Shown here in pieces: positions 16,417 to 24,175 of a DNA stretch of 42,198 bases. Position 1 is the stretch's first letter. Each line of letters starts with the position of its first letter. The notes under the pieces are model-generated. The model did no database searches. It was not told where the DNA came from and saw only the letters and a program-made list of their open reading frames with translations. The stretch comes from an uncultured Eubacteriales bacterium (GTDB lineage: Bacteria > Bacillota > Clostridia > Christensenellales > Aristaeellaceae): contig USDD01000009.1 in assembly GCA_900553265.1 (NCBI GenBank), positions 1 to 42,198 of the forward strand, written 5' to 3'. The translations under genes and the position numbers were made by a program.

Positions 16417-16445
16417 ATCATACACCGAAACCGGGGCAATTTCAA
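16417..16445 (-). promoter_or_regulatory. Promoter of the aldose 1-epimerase gene
   Basis: TTGAAA (16445-16440) and TATGAT (16422-16417) on the minus strand are separated by 17 bp. The leader contains a small GCGC-rich hairpin near 16388-16400. Confidence 0.8.
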
Positions 16446-16470
16446 GTCACCGGCGAAGATTCGGTTGGAG

Positions 16471-16499
16471 TTGACAGGGAGGAGGCTTCGTGATATAAT
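16471..16499 (+). promoter_or_regulatory. Consensus promoter of antitoxin-like RNA copy 2
   Basis: TTGACA (16471-16476) and TATAAT (16494-16499) are separated by 17 bp, identical in form to copy 1 at 7218-7246. Confidence 0.88.
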
Positions 16500-16505
16500 A
16501 ACGGC

Positions 16506-16595
16506 AGGAAGGGATGACGCTTGTGGTGAGCTTCCCCCCTCCGATATTGAGTGAGCCGCCTACCCGTTAGCGCTGGATGGCGGCTTTGCTTTTAG
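16506..16595 (+). ncRNA. Type I antitoxin-like small RNA, copy 2
   Basis: The predicted RNA of about 90 nt starts after the consensus promoter and ends at the stem AGCCGCC (16554-16560)/GGCGGCT (16579-16585) followed by TTGCTTTT. It is closely similar to copy 1. It is transcribed toward, and its 3' part overlaps, the 3' remnant of a toxin-like gene on the minus strand (NDKKKH tail, stop at 16594-16592). This is the layout of type I systems such as TxpA/RatA or BsrG/SR4, in which the RNA base-pairs with toxin mRNA. Confidence 0.72.
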
Positions 16596-16651
16596 TGTTT
16601 CTTCTTGTCGTTCATATCGCGACCAAATTTGATCGCTTTCAAAACAAAAGG

Positions 16652-16729
16652 TCGGAAACCTTTGGTTTCCGAGTTTTCGCTTTGCGAAAACCGCTGACGG
16701 CTCAAATCAGAGATTTGAGGCGCAGCGCC
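16652..16729. repeat. Array of four consecutive 3-base-loop hairpins
   Basis: Four different inverted repeats follow each other: TCGGAAACC/GGTTTCCGA (16652-16672), GTTTTCGC/GCGAAAAC (16673-16691), CTCAAATC/GATTTGAG (16701-16719) and GGCG/CGCC (16719-16729). Every loop is three bases. The array lies between the recognisable head and tail of the toxin-like gene, replacing its middle. Confidence 0.85.
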
Positions 16730-16775
16730 GCGATGCAATCATAATGACCACGGAGATAATCTCGAAGTCAGACAT
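16707..16775 (-). CDS. Truncated Hol_Tox/TxpA-like type I toxin peptide, 22 aa
   Basis: ATG at 16775 is preceded by AAGGAGGTGA, a near-perfect anti-16S match six bases upstream. It encodes MSDFEIISVVIMI, the usual opening of putative holin-like toxins (short amphipathic start, then a membrane helix). After residue 13 the frame runs into the hairpin array and stops at 16707. A second piece on the same strand (LKAIKFGRDMNDKKKH, stop 16594-16592) is a typical charged toxin tail, but it is out of frame and separated by the array. I infer an intact ancestor of about 30 residues and a toxin that is now probably inactive. Confidence 0.6.
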   Translation of the reverse strand: MSDFEIISVVIMIASRRCASNL

Positions 16776-16865
16776 GATCTCACCTCCTTCAACTTTCGTA
16801 TTCAGAGGTGAAAAGCCAAGCGCCATCTGTTTCCTTCCTGCCGGAAGCCCGAAGGCTCCATCAGC

Positions 16866-16894
16866 ATTATATCACAAAAGCACCCATGCGTCAA
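16866..16894 (-). promoter_or_regulatory. Promoter of the toxin-like transcript
   Basis: TTGACG (16894-16889) and TATAAT (16871-16866) on the minus strand are separated by 17 bp. The predicted leader of about 85 nt contains CCGGCAGGAAGG, which is nearly the 5' end of the antitoxin-like RNA. The spacers of both promoters also end in similar GCTTNGTGA sequences. Toxin and antitoxin promoters therefore look like diverged inverted copies of one another. Confidence 0.75.
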
Positions 16895-16940
16895 TTTCCG
16901 TAAAACGCATGGGTGCTTTTATGTAATTCAGCAGTTTCCC

Positions 16941-17534
16941 TCACTCCCCCAGCCAGCTCTTCAGCTCCTCGCGCACGGACGCGTCGGTGGCCTGCATGGC
17001 CGAGATGGTGTCCTGCATGAGCCTGTCCAGCTCCCAGCCGAGGGCTTCCGCGCCCCTGGCGATCACGTCGCGGGAGCATCCGGCGGCGAATTTTTTGTCC
17101 TTGAACTTCTTTTTCAGGCTCTTGAGCTGCACGTCGGCGACGTCCTTCGACGGCAGCATCAGCGTCAGCGCGCCGATGAGGCCCGTCAGCTCGTCGGCGG
17201 CGAAGAGCACCTTCTCCATCTCGTGCTCGGGCGCGACGTCCACGGTGATGCCCCAGCCATGGCTGACCACGGCGTGAATCAGCTCGTCCGAGGCGTTCGC
17301 CTCGCGCAGCAGCTCGGGGGCCTTGACGCAGTGCCGCTCGGGCCAGCGCTCGAAGTCCACGTCGTGCAGAAGGCCCGCCAGCGCCCAGAAGTCCGCGTCG
17401 CCGCCATAGCCCAGCTGCCCGGCGTACCAGCGCATCACGCCCTCCACCGTCAGCGCGTGCTGCAGATGGAAGCGCTCCTGATTGTATTTCCGAAGCAGGG
17501 CCACCGCCTGCTCGCGCGTCATGTTCGCATTCAT
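16941..17534 (-). CDS. HD-domain metal-dependent phosphohydrolase family protein
   Basis: The 197-residue protein shows the HD pattern: His in HLQHALTVEGVMRWYA (about 23-25), the HD pair in AGLLHDVDFERWPERH (about 55-57) and a later His/Asp region HAVVSHGW and LFAADELTGLIGAL. This is close to the HDIG-like hydrolase group often annotated as hydrolases of nucleotides, but no substrate can be named. The start at 17534 has AGGAGG eight bases upstream; a longer frame reaching 17570 lacks such a site. It is transcribed alone from a near-consensus promoter. Confidence 0.85.
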   Translation of the reverse strand: MNANMTREQAVALLRKYNQERFHLQHALTVEGVMRWYAGQLGYGGDADFWALAGLLHDVDFERWPERHCVKAPELLREANASDELIHAVVSHGWGITVDVAPEHEMEKVLFAADELTGLIGALTLMLPSKDVADVQLKSLKKKFKDKKFAAGCSRDVIARGAEALGWELDRLMQDTISAMQATDASVREELKSWLGE

Positions 17535-17581
17535 TTTCCTTTCCTCCTGAAGCAGAAAATCAATTCCCACGGAACGGCTCT

Positions 17582-17610
17582 ATTTTACCAGCCTCCGCCC
17601 GCGCTGTCAA
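17582..17610 (-). promoter_or_regulatory. Promoter of the HD-domain gene
   Basis: TTGACA (17610-17605) and TAAAAT (17587-17582) on the minus strand are separated by 17 bp. Confidence 0.8.
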
Positions 17611-17631
17611 GGAAAGCGGCTGTACACGACA

Positions 17632-17663
17632 AATCCTCCCGACCGTTCCCGGTCGGGAGGATT
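17632..17663 (-). terminator. Hairpin terminator after the BceB-like gene
   Basis: A perfect 14-bp stem (17632-17645 with 17650-17663) has a 4-base loop immediately after the permease stop. No U-tract follows on the minus strand, so termination may be inefficient or the hairpin may mainly protect the 3' end. Confidence 0.6.
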
Positions 17664-17670
17664 GCGCCCG

Positions 17671-19656
17671 TCACTGCGCGCTGCGCGCGACGATGCGGTA
17701 GTAGACGTTGGCGGTCACGGCGTAGGTGGCGGCGTAGAAGGCCGCGAACACGCCCATGGTGCCCAGCGTGCACTTCAGCATCAGCGGGCCGTTGTTCAGG
17801 CTGAAGAGCATCATCACCCGGCGCACGATGAAGAACGCGCCGCCGGTGTGGATGCACGCCACGACGAGAGGCAGGAAGAACACGGTCAGCACCTGACTGC
17901 GGATGCTGCGCTGAATCTCCCGGTCGTCCAGACCCACCTTCTGCATGATCTCGAACCGCGTGCGATCCTCGTAGCCCTCGGAAATCTGCTTGTAGTACAT
18001 CATCAGCACCGTGGCCATGACGAACAGGATGCCCAGAAATACGCCCAGGAACATCAGCCCGCCGGACAGGGCGTACTGATCCTCCCGGCCCGCCCATCGG
18101 GCGCCCGAGGCGCTGTAGCCGCCGCCGGGCAAGCCCGCCCGGGCGATGGCGGCCTCCACGTCGGTGGTGGCGCGCTCCAGCGCGTCGCCCGTGAGCGGAA
18201 TGTCGAAGGCGTACCAGCGGCGCAGCTCGGACGCGTGATCGCCGTAGGCCTCGCGCTGAATGCCGTCCATTCGCTGAAGCGCCGCGCCGTCGGGCAGGAC
18301 GAGCACGTACATGTCCGCGGCGTACAGCATGCCGTCGTTGGCTCCGCTGAAGCCGTCGGCGCGTCCGGCGATGCGCAGCGTCCAGCCGCCCACGGTGAGC
18401 GCGTCCTCAGGCCATTCGCCCTGCACGACGAGCGCCTCGTCCTGTCCGGGCCGGGGCAGCGCGTCCGCGCCCGCCATGGCGGCGTAGTCGTCGTACTTCA
18501 GCACCCGGACATAGGCCGGGCTCATCCGGTCGTCGGGCGTGAGCACCAGCTCGCCGCCCTCCTTCGCCGCGGCGAAGGTGAGCAGATCGTACTCCACGGC
18601 GTTGGTCGGCTCCACGCCCAGCGGCCTGAGCGCTTCGTCCACCGTCTCCCAGAAATTCGGCCAGTCCCCGTCCTTGGACGCGTACTGCATTTCATGGGGA
18701 TACTGCTTCGCGATCACGTCCTCGGAGCCGATGGTCAGCGAGATCGTCGCCGACAGCATCACCAGCACCATGGTGGACAGTATGCAGATGCTGGCCAGTC
18801 CCGCGGCGTTCTGCTTCATTCGGTAAATCATGCCCGAGACGGAGATGAAGTGGTTGGGCCTGTAGTAGTACTTTTTGTTCTTGCGCAGCGCCTTCAGCAC
18901 GGCGATGGAGCCGGCGGTGAACAGCAGATAGGTGCCGATGATGACCAGAATCACCGCCACAAAGAACAGCATGGTGGCCTTGATGGGGTTCTCGGTCACG
19001 ATGGCGATGTAGTAGCCGCCGCCCATGGCGATCGCGCCCAGCAGCGCCATCAGCGCCTTGGTTTTCGGCTCGCGCTCGCCCTGCTCCCGGCTCTTCATCA
19101 GGTCGATGGCCGTGGCGCGGCGCAGCTGCACGCCCTCGAACAGCAGAATCAGCGCGAAGATCACCCCGAAGGACGCCGCCGTGAGCTTCGCCGCGCCGGG
19201 CACGAACTCGAAGCCGAACACCGCGTCGGCCTGAATCAGCTTCAGCGCGCCCAGCCCCACCAGCTTGCTCAGCAGCGCGCCCAGCCCGAGGCCCAGCCCG
19301 AGCGAAGCCGCGAACAGCATCAGCGTCTCCACGCTCAGCAGCCGGGCGATGTGGCGCTTCTCCATGCCGAGAATGCTGTACAGGCCGAACTCCTGCCGCC
19401 GCCGGCGGGTGAGGAAGCTGTTGGTGTAGAACAGAAAGATTGCCGCGAAGATCAGCACCACCACGCCGCCCAGCGCCATGTAGCCGCGCATGATCGTCTC
19501 GCCGCGCATGCCGTCCAGCATGTGTCCGGCGTTGAGCGCCAGAATGATGTAGCACATGCTCACGGTCACCACGCTGGCCAGCAGATAGGGCGCGTAGAAC
19601 TTGCGGCTGCGCCTGAGGTTCGACAGCGCCAGCTTCAGATAAAACCCCTTATTCAT
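17671..19656 (-). CDS. BceB-type FtsX-like ABC permease
   Basis: The 661-residue protein has ten predicted membrane helices. A first cluster is followed by an FtsX core (RRRQEFGLYSILGMEKRHIARLLSVE), then a large extracellular domain of roughly 200 residues between helices seven and eight, as in BceB/VraG permeases, and a final three-helix FtsX repeat (YKQISEGYEDRTRFEIMQKVGLD). Such permeases detect or remove cell-wall-targeting antimicrobial peptides such as bacitracin and signal to a BceS kinase. Its ATG (19656) overlaps the ATPase stop by 8 bp. The extracellular domain sets ligand choice and is not recognisable by eye. Confidence 0.9.
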   Translation of the reverse strand: MNKGFYLKLALSNLRRSRKFYAPYLLASVVTVSMCYIILALNAGHMLDGMRGETIMRGYMALGGVVVLIFAAIFLFYTNSFLTRRRRQEFGLYSILGMEKRHIARLLSVETLMLFAASLGLGLGLGALLSKLVGLGALKLIQADAVFGFEFVPGAAKLTAASFGVIFALILLFEGVQLRRATAIDLMKSREQGEREPKTKALMALLGAIAMGGGYYIAIVTENPIKATMLFFVAVILVIIGTYLLFTAGSIAVLKALRKNKKYYYRPNHFISVSGMIYRMKQNAAGLASICILSTMVLVMLSATISLTIGSEDVIAKQYPHEMQYASKDGDWPNFWETVDEALRPLGVEPTNAVEYDLLTFAAAKEGGELVLTPDDRMSPAYVRVLKYDDYAAMAGADALPRPGQDEALVVQGEWPEDALTVGGWTLRIAGRADGFSGANDGMLYAADMYVLVLPDGAALQRMDGIQREAYGDHASELRRWYAFDIPLTGDALERATTDVEAAIARAGLPGGGYSASGARWAGREDQYALSGGLMFLGVFLGILFVMATVLMMYYKQISEGYEDRTRFEIMQKVGLDDREIQRSIRSQVLTVFFLPLVVACIHTGGAFFIVRRVMMLFSLNNGPLMLKCTLGTMGVFAAFYAATYAVTANVYYRIVARSAQ

Positions 19657-20416
19657 GGCGCACACCGCCCGTCGCAAGGGTCGTCAGCGTGTCGGAGATG
19701 CGCTGGAACATGTCGTCCGTGGAGCACTGGCCGCGATAGAGCTGATGGAACACCTGTCCGTCCTTGATGAACAGCACCCGGGAGGCGTGGCTGGCCGCGC
19801 GGATGGAATGGGTGACCATCAGGATGGTCTGGCCCGCGGCGTTCACGCCGTCGAAGATGCGCATCAGCTGGTCGGCGGACTTGCTGTCCAGCGCGCCGGT
19901 GGGCTCGTCGGCCAGCACCAGCTGCGGCTCGGTGATGAGCGCCCGGGCCACCGCCGCGCGCTGCTTCTGGCCGCCGGAAACCTCGTAGGGATACTTGTCG
20001 AGCAGATTCGCGATGCCCAGCCGCTCGGCGATGGGCGTAAGCCGGCGCGCCATCACGCTGTAGGCGCAGCGGCTGAGCACCAGCGGAAGCAGGATGTTGT
20101 CCTTAATGCTGAAGGTGTCCAGCAGGTTGAAGTCCTGAAACACAAAGCCGAGGTTTTCCCGGCGAAACGCCGCCATCTGCCGCTCGCCGATGGCCGAAAG
20201 GGCCTTGCCGCTCAGGCGCACCTCGCCGCCGGTGGGCCTGTCCAGCGCCGCCAGCAGGTTCAGAAGAGTGGTCTTGCCGCTGCCCGACTCGCCCATGATG
20301 GCCACATATTCTCCCTCCTCCACGGAGAAGGACACGTCGGTCAGCGCGTGCACCTGTACGCTTCCAAAACGCGACGTGTAGGTCTTTTTCAGATTGTTCA
20401 CTTCCAGAATCGCCAT
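19649..20416 (-). CDS. BceA-type ABC transporter ATP-binding protein
   Basis: The 255-residue ATPase has Walker A GESGSGKTT (about 41-49), a Q-loop in FVFQDFNLL, the signature VSGGQKQR, Walker B LVLADEPTGALD and an H-loop VTHS. This is the LolD/MacB/BceA subfamily that works with FtsX-like permeases. It powers the downstream permease, and the complex is typically a peptide-antibiotic resistance module controlled by an adjacent BceRS system, here encoded directly upstream. Expression is likely driven from the regulatory region at 20465-20522. Confidence 0.94.
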   Translation of the reverse strand: MAILEVNNLKKTYTSRFGSVQVHALTDVSFSVEEGEYVAIMGESGSGKTTLLNLLAALDRPTGGEVRLSGKALSAIGERQMAAFRRENLGFVFQDFNLLDTFSIKDNILLPLVLSRCAYSVMARRLTPIAERLGIANLLDKYPYEVSGGQKQRAAVARALITEPQLVLADEPTGALDSKSADQLMRIFDGVNAAGQTILMVTHSIRAASHASRVLFIKDGQVFHQLYRGQCSTDDMFQRISDTLTTLATGGVRHE

Positions 20417-20464
20417 GATTTACGTCCTCCGAAAACTTGATTGCTTATCCTGATTACGTCATAC

Positions 20465-20522
20465 AGTATAGCAGACGGGAAAACTCATTGCCATGGATCT
20501 GGCTTACAGTTTTCCCGTCTGC
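20465..20522 (-). promoter_or_regulatory. bceAB promoter with a 15-bp inverted repeat, candidate BceR operator
   Basis: GCAGACGGGAAAACT (20471-20485) and its exact inverse (20508-20522) flank a 22-base spacer. On the minus strand a TATACT -10 box lies at 20470-20465, while the -35 position holds only TGGCAA inside the spacer, which suits an activator-dependent promoter. Two GTAAG half-elements also recur about 20 bp apart on the minus strand. A terminator for the kinase gene is the alternative reading, but no U-tract follows. Confidence 0.6.
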
Positions 20523-20542
20523 CTTACAATTCTGAAAGGTTG

Positions 20543-21520
20543 TCACTCCATCCCGATCTCCGCCGAATCCAGCCGAATCGTCACCCTCGTTCCCCGGCCC
20601 GGCGCGGACTGAATGGAGATGTCGTGGCCCAGACGCGTGAGGATGCGCCTGCAGAGATACAGCCCGATGCCGGTGCTGCGGCGGTCGCCCTCGCGGCCGT
20701 TGAAGCCGGTGTAGCCCTTTTCGAACACCCGGGGCAGATCCTCCGGGCGGATGCCTACGCCGTTGTCCTCGATGACCAGCGCCATGGGCTCCGCCGCGTC
20801 CATGTGGATGGACACCTCGCCCCGGGGCGCGTACTTGAGGGCATTGGACAGAATCTGCTCCACCACAAAGCCCAGCCACTTCTCGTCCGTCAGCACCGTG
20901 ACATTGAGCGGCTCGTACTTCAGCGCCACGTGCCGCCGGATGAACTGCCTGCGATACTTGCGCACGCACTGCCGCACCACGCCGTCCAGCTCGCAGCGCC
21001 GCAGCAGCAGATCGCCCGACAGGCTCTCCGAGCGCAGATAGCCCAGCACCATTTCCACATAGCGCTCGATGTGGAACAGCTCGTCCTCCATCTCGCCCCG
21101 TTCCGCGTCGGACTGAAGCAGCAGCCGCATGGCCGCGATGGGAGTCTTGATCTGATGAGCCCAGAGGGTGTAGTAGTCGTTCAGCTCCCGGCGGTCGCTC
21201 TCCCGCGCGTCGTTCGCCCGCTGCCGAAGGAGCTCCATCTCCGCAAGCAGGCGCTGATACTCCGCCTCCACGCCGTCGTCCGGCGCGGGCAGCCGCTGCA
21301 TGTCGAAGCTCTCCGCCGGCCGGCGCAGCTCGCGGAGCCTTCGGCGGTAATGGACAAAATCCGCAATCGCCGCCGCCGCGCCCGCCGCGCCGCACAGCGC
21401 CAGCGAATACCGGATCGGCTCCATGGGCAGATCGTACAGCGAGAACACCGCGGCGAAAATCCCGCCGAAGAGAATCAGCAGTGCGATCACGCCCCGGCGT
21501 GCCCGGAGATAGCTTCTCAT
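20543..21520 (-). CDS. BceS-type intramembrane-sensing histidine kinase
   Basis: The 325-residue kinase has two membrane helices (about 10-28 and 38-56) with almost no extracellular loop, the hallmark of intramembrane-sensing kinases. A DHp region follows with phospho-acceptor His in LWAHQIKTPIAAM (H122), then an ATP-binding domain with N-box EQILSNALKYAP, G1 IEDNGVGI and G2 STGIGLYL. Such kinases take their signal from the partner permease. Its start overlaps the response regulator stop (ATGA). Together with the next two genes it forms a complete Bce module. Confidence 0.93.
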   Translation of the reverse strand: MRSYLRARRGVIALLILFGGIFAAVFSLYDLPMEPIRYSLALCGAAGAAAAIADFVHYRRRLRELRRPAESFDMQRLPAPDDGVEAEYQRLLAEMELLRQRANDARESDRRELNDYYTLWAHQIKTPIAAMRLLLQSDAERGEMEDELFHIERYVEMVLGYLRSESLSGDLLLRRCELDGVVRQCVRKYRRQFIRRHVALKYEPLNVTVLTDEKWLGFVVEQILSNALKYAPRGEVSIHMDAAEPMALVIEDNGVGIRPEDLPRVFEKGYTGFNGREGDRRSTGIGLYLCRRILTRLGHDISIQSAPGRGTRVTIRLDSAEIGME

Positions 21521-22194
21521 GCCTCCACCCCGTAGCCCACGCCCTTTTTGGTGCGGATGAAGCCCGCCAGCCCCGCCGCGTCCAGCTTATGGCGCAGCCG
21601 GGTCATGTTCACCGTCAGCGTGTTGTCGTCCACGTAGCAATCCGTCTCCCACAGGCGGTTCATGATGTCCTCCCGGCGCACGAAGCGGCCGCGGTTCTCC
21701 ATCAGCAGATGGAGAATGCGCAGTTCGTTCTTGGTCAGGTCGATCCTCCGCTCACCCACGGCCAGCGTCGCCTCGTCGGGATGGAGCACCGCGCCGCCGC
21801 ACTCCAGAACCTCCGACTGCACGACGAAGTCGTAGGTGCGCCGCAGAAGCGCCTGCACCTTGGCCGTCAGCACGTTCAGGTCAAAGGGCTTGGCGATGAA
21901 GTCGTCGCCGCCCATGTTCAGCGCCATCAGGATGTTCATGTTATCCGAGGCCGAGGACAGAAAGATCACCGGCACCCGGGAGATCTTCCGAATCTCCGCG
22001 CACCAGTGGTAGCCGTCGTAGAGGGGCAGGCCGATGTCCATCAGCACCAGATGGGGCGCGAAGCTGCGGAAATCCGCCGTCACGTCGGCGAAGTTCTCCG
22101 CCGTCCGGGCCTCGCAGCCCCACGCCTCGATCTGGCGCTTCACCGCGCCGGCGATCGCCGGATCGTCCTCGACGATCAGTATCCGATACTTCAT
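21517..22194 (-). CDS. BceR-type OmpR-family response regulator
   Basis: The 225-residue protein has a receiver domain with acidic pocket EDD (9-11), phosphorylation site D53 in LMDIGLP, a conserved Ser in FLSSAS and Lys in AKPFDLN. An OmpR winged helix follows (DLTKNELRILHLLMENRGRFVRREDIMNRLW to TKKGVGYGVE). It is paired with the downstream kinase and presumably activates bceAB. It overlaps both neighbours by 4 bp, so the unknown gene upstream belongs to the same operon. Confidence 0.95.
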   Translation of the reverse strand: MKYRILIVEDDPAIAGAVKRQIEAWGCEARTAENFADVTADFRSFAPHLVLMDIGLPLYDGYHWCAEIRKISRVPVIFLSSASDNMNILMALNMGGDDFIAKPFDLNVLTAKVQALLRRTYDFVVQSEVLECGGAVLHPDEATLAVGERRIDLTKNELRILHLLMENRGRFVRREDIMNRLWETDCYVDDNTLTVNMTRLRHKLDAAGLAGFIRTKKGVGYGVEA

Positions 22195-22742
22195 TCGCCC
22201 TCCCATTCGCCGCCCAGCAGTTCGCGCAGCTCCCTTTCGATCTCGTGCAGCTGCCGCCGCTCGATGGGCGGAATGTCCCAGACCACGTTGGCGTCGCCGC
22301 GCCGGCGCTTGATGCTCAGCAGGGGATTCTTTTTTCCGCACACCAGCGCGCCGCCGCGATGGGCCACCACCGGCAGCGCGAACTCGCCCTCGTCCGCGCA
22401 AATGGTGCAGACGAAGCCGAACGCGCCCCTCGTGCCGAAGCCCAGCGCGCCGCCCAGTCCCGTGGCCGGCTCGATCACCTCCTCGCGGCGAACGCGCGAG
22501 TGCTCCAGCCGCCAAAGAACGAAATCGTCCTCCGCGCCCAGCTCCGGGCCGACGATCAGGCACAGCGCGCCGCCGTCCCGGCAGATTCCCAGAAGATTGC
22601 CGCGCTCGGTGGACAGCAGCAGCATCCTCTCCGGCGCAAAGCCGACGCGCGCCATCTCCCCGGCGAAGGCCAGCCGCTTATTCTCCATATCCGTCAGCTT
22701 CCGTCTGCGCGCATCCTCCTCCGGCCCGCTGAAAAAGCCCAT
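22191..22742 (-). CDS. Hypothetical protein co-transcribed with the BceRS-like system, 183 aa
   Basis: I do not recognise the family. The protein is soluble with no membrane helix. An N-terminal charged helix (PEEDARRRKLTDMENKRLAFAGE) precedes a mixed alpha/beta body and a C-terminal acidic helix (ERRQLHEIERELRELL). A Gly-rich stretch (TGLGGALGFGTRGAFGF) is followed by a CTIC pair. The ATG at 22742 is chosen for GGAGG eight bases upstream over a TTG at 22757. Its stop overlaps the response regulator start, so it is the first gene of the two-component operon and may modulate it. Confidence 0.75.
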   Translation of the reverse strand: MGFFSGPEEDARRRKLTDMENKRLAFAGEMARVGFAPERMLLLSTERGNLLGICRDGGALCLIVGPELGAEDDFVLWRLEHSRVRREEVIEPATGLGGALGFGTRGAFGFVCTICADEGEFALPVVAHRGGALVCGKKNPLLSIKRRRGDANVVWDIPPIERRQLHEIERELRELLGGEWEGE

Positions 22743-22796
22743 ATCGTCGCCCTCCAATTCTTAATCTGAGAGAAATCGTTCTCCCCATAACCACAG

Positions 22797-22826
22797 CGCG
22801 GGTTCGGCGCTGTCTCCGAACCCGCG
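22797..22826 (-). terminator. Hairpin after pepC
   Basis: CGCGGGTTCGG (22797-22807) pairs with CCGAACCCGCG (22816-22826), an 11-bp stem 15 bp after the pepC stop on the minus strand. A U-tract is lacking. Confidence 0.6.
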
Positions 22827-22840
22827 TATCATCCCTGTTC

Positions 22841-24175
22841 TCAGTCGGCCAGCGTGCCCATGGGATCCCAGGGCTCCAGCACGGCGGGCGTCTGATCGGC
22901 CAGCGCGGCCAGATCGCCCAGATACTCGCGCTCCACGGCGGCCTGGAAGACGTACTGATCGAACCAGCTGTCCGAGCAGACGTAATAGCCCTTCTCGCCG
23001 TTGGCGTCGCCCCAGCTGTTCTCGATCTTCCAGCGGACGGGCCTGCCGTCCTCGAGCTGCACGCCGGTGAGCACCATGGCGTGATTCATGGCCGAGAAGC
23101 CGTAGTCCAGCGCGTCGGCCTTGGAGATCTCCATGTCCAGACCCGTCAGCAGCGCCGCGTCGAAGGACTGATCGTCCCACACGCCCTTTTCGCGCTCGCC
23201 GAACTTGCCCACGTCGCTGCCGAACCAGACGACCTTGCCCGCCTGCATCTGAGCGATGACCGCGGCCTTGAACTCGTCCATGGTCAGGTTCAGATGGCGC
23301 ACCTCGCGGCCGCCCACCACGTTGCCCAGCATGCGGATGGTGTAGGTCTTGTGATAGGGCTTGTCCTTCGTGGGCGCGTGGATGACGCTGACGGTCTTCT
23401 TCAGCAGATCGCCGACGTACTTTTCGCAGAAGGACGCGGGGGTCATGTCCTTTTCGATGTGGTAGTTCTTGTCCTTGTCCACATACTCAAAGTCGAAGGT
23501 CTTGGGCGGCTCGGTGTAGCAGGAGCACAGGAAGCCGTACACCCTGCCCAGCATCTCGGACTTGGCGGCCTGAATCTCGGCCTCGGGCCTGCCCTCGGCC
23601 ACCATGGCGCGCAGCTTCGCGGCGCAGATTTTGAGGTTGCGGTTCAGATAGTGGTTCATGCTATTGGTGTGGCAGGACTGATAGGTCTCGTTGTACACGT
23701 CCTTGGGCACCACGCCGTACTTCTCCACGATGTTGGCGAACATGTCCCACTGGCCGCCGTCGTGCACGCCCGTGGCCAGCACGAAGGAGACGGTGCGGTC
23801 GTCCGCGGGCAGATTTGCGGTTTCGAGAATGCTCTCCAGGAAGTAATTCGCGCGCTCGAACTTGTCCCAGAAGGCGAGATAGCTCTGACTGAGCTCGAAC
23901 TTCTCCAGATTCAGCTCCTTGGCGATGCGCTCGCGCAGCACGTTGGTGGCGGCGAACAGCCAGCAGCGGCCGCTGGCCTGCTGGTTGGTGACCTCCAGCG
24001 TGGGAATCTCCACCGAGAACTTCTGCTTCATGGCGAAGCCGTTCTGGGGCACATAGGCCACGGCGCTGAGATCGCTCTTGGACAGCGCCATGGTCGCCAG
24101 CCTGCGCTGGGCGCAGCCGTTATAATCCGCCGACCAGTCGGCCAGCTGCTGCTGAGAAATGGAAGTCGCTTTCAT
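22841..24175 (-). CDS. pepC: Aminopeptidase C (bleomycin hydrolase family)
   Basis: The 444-residue papain-fold cysteine peptidase has catalytic C71 in NQQASGRCWLFAATNVLR, the catalytic His in SAMNHAMVLTGV and Asn in WKIENSWGD. Length and motif order fit PepC, a cytoplasmic homohexameric aminopeptidase that trims peptides during amino-acid nutrition. The usual self-processing C-terminal tail is present (ends DPMGTLAD). The ATG at 24175 has AAAGGA about ten bases upstream. The leader contains two hairpins followed by T-runs. Confidence 0.96.
   Translation of the reverse strand: MKATSISQQQLADWSADYNGCAQRRLATMALSKSDLSAVAYVPQNGFAMKQKFSVEIPTLEVTNQQASGRCWLFAATNVLRERIAKELNLEKFELSQSYLAFWDKFERANYFLESILETANLPADDRTVSFVLATGVHDGGQWDMFANIVEKYGVVPKDVYNETYQSCHTNSMNHYLNRNLKICAAKLRAMVAEGRPEAEIQAAKSEMLGRVYGFLCSCYTEPPKTFDFEYVDKDKNYHIEKDMTPASFCEKYVGDLLKKTVSVIHAPTKDKPYHKTYTIRMLGNVVGGREVRHLNLTMDEFKAAVIAQMQAGKVVWFGSDVGKFGEREKGVWDDQSFDAALLTGLDMEISKADALDYGFSAMNHAMVLTGVQLEDGRPVRWKIENSWGDANGEKGYYVCSDSWFDQYVFQAAVEREYLGDLAALADQTPAVLEPWDPMGTLAD

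Noticed and set aside
16744..16926. 60-residue plus-strand open frame in the toxin-antitoxin locus
   Set aside because: It has no ribosome site, and it lies antisense to the toxin leader, whose promoter and ribosome site are strong.
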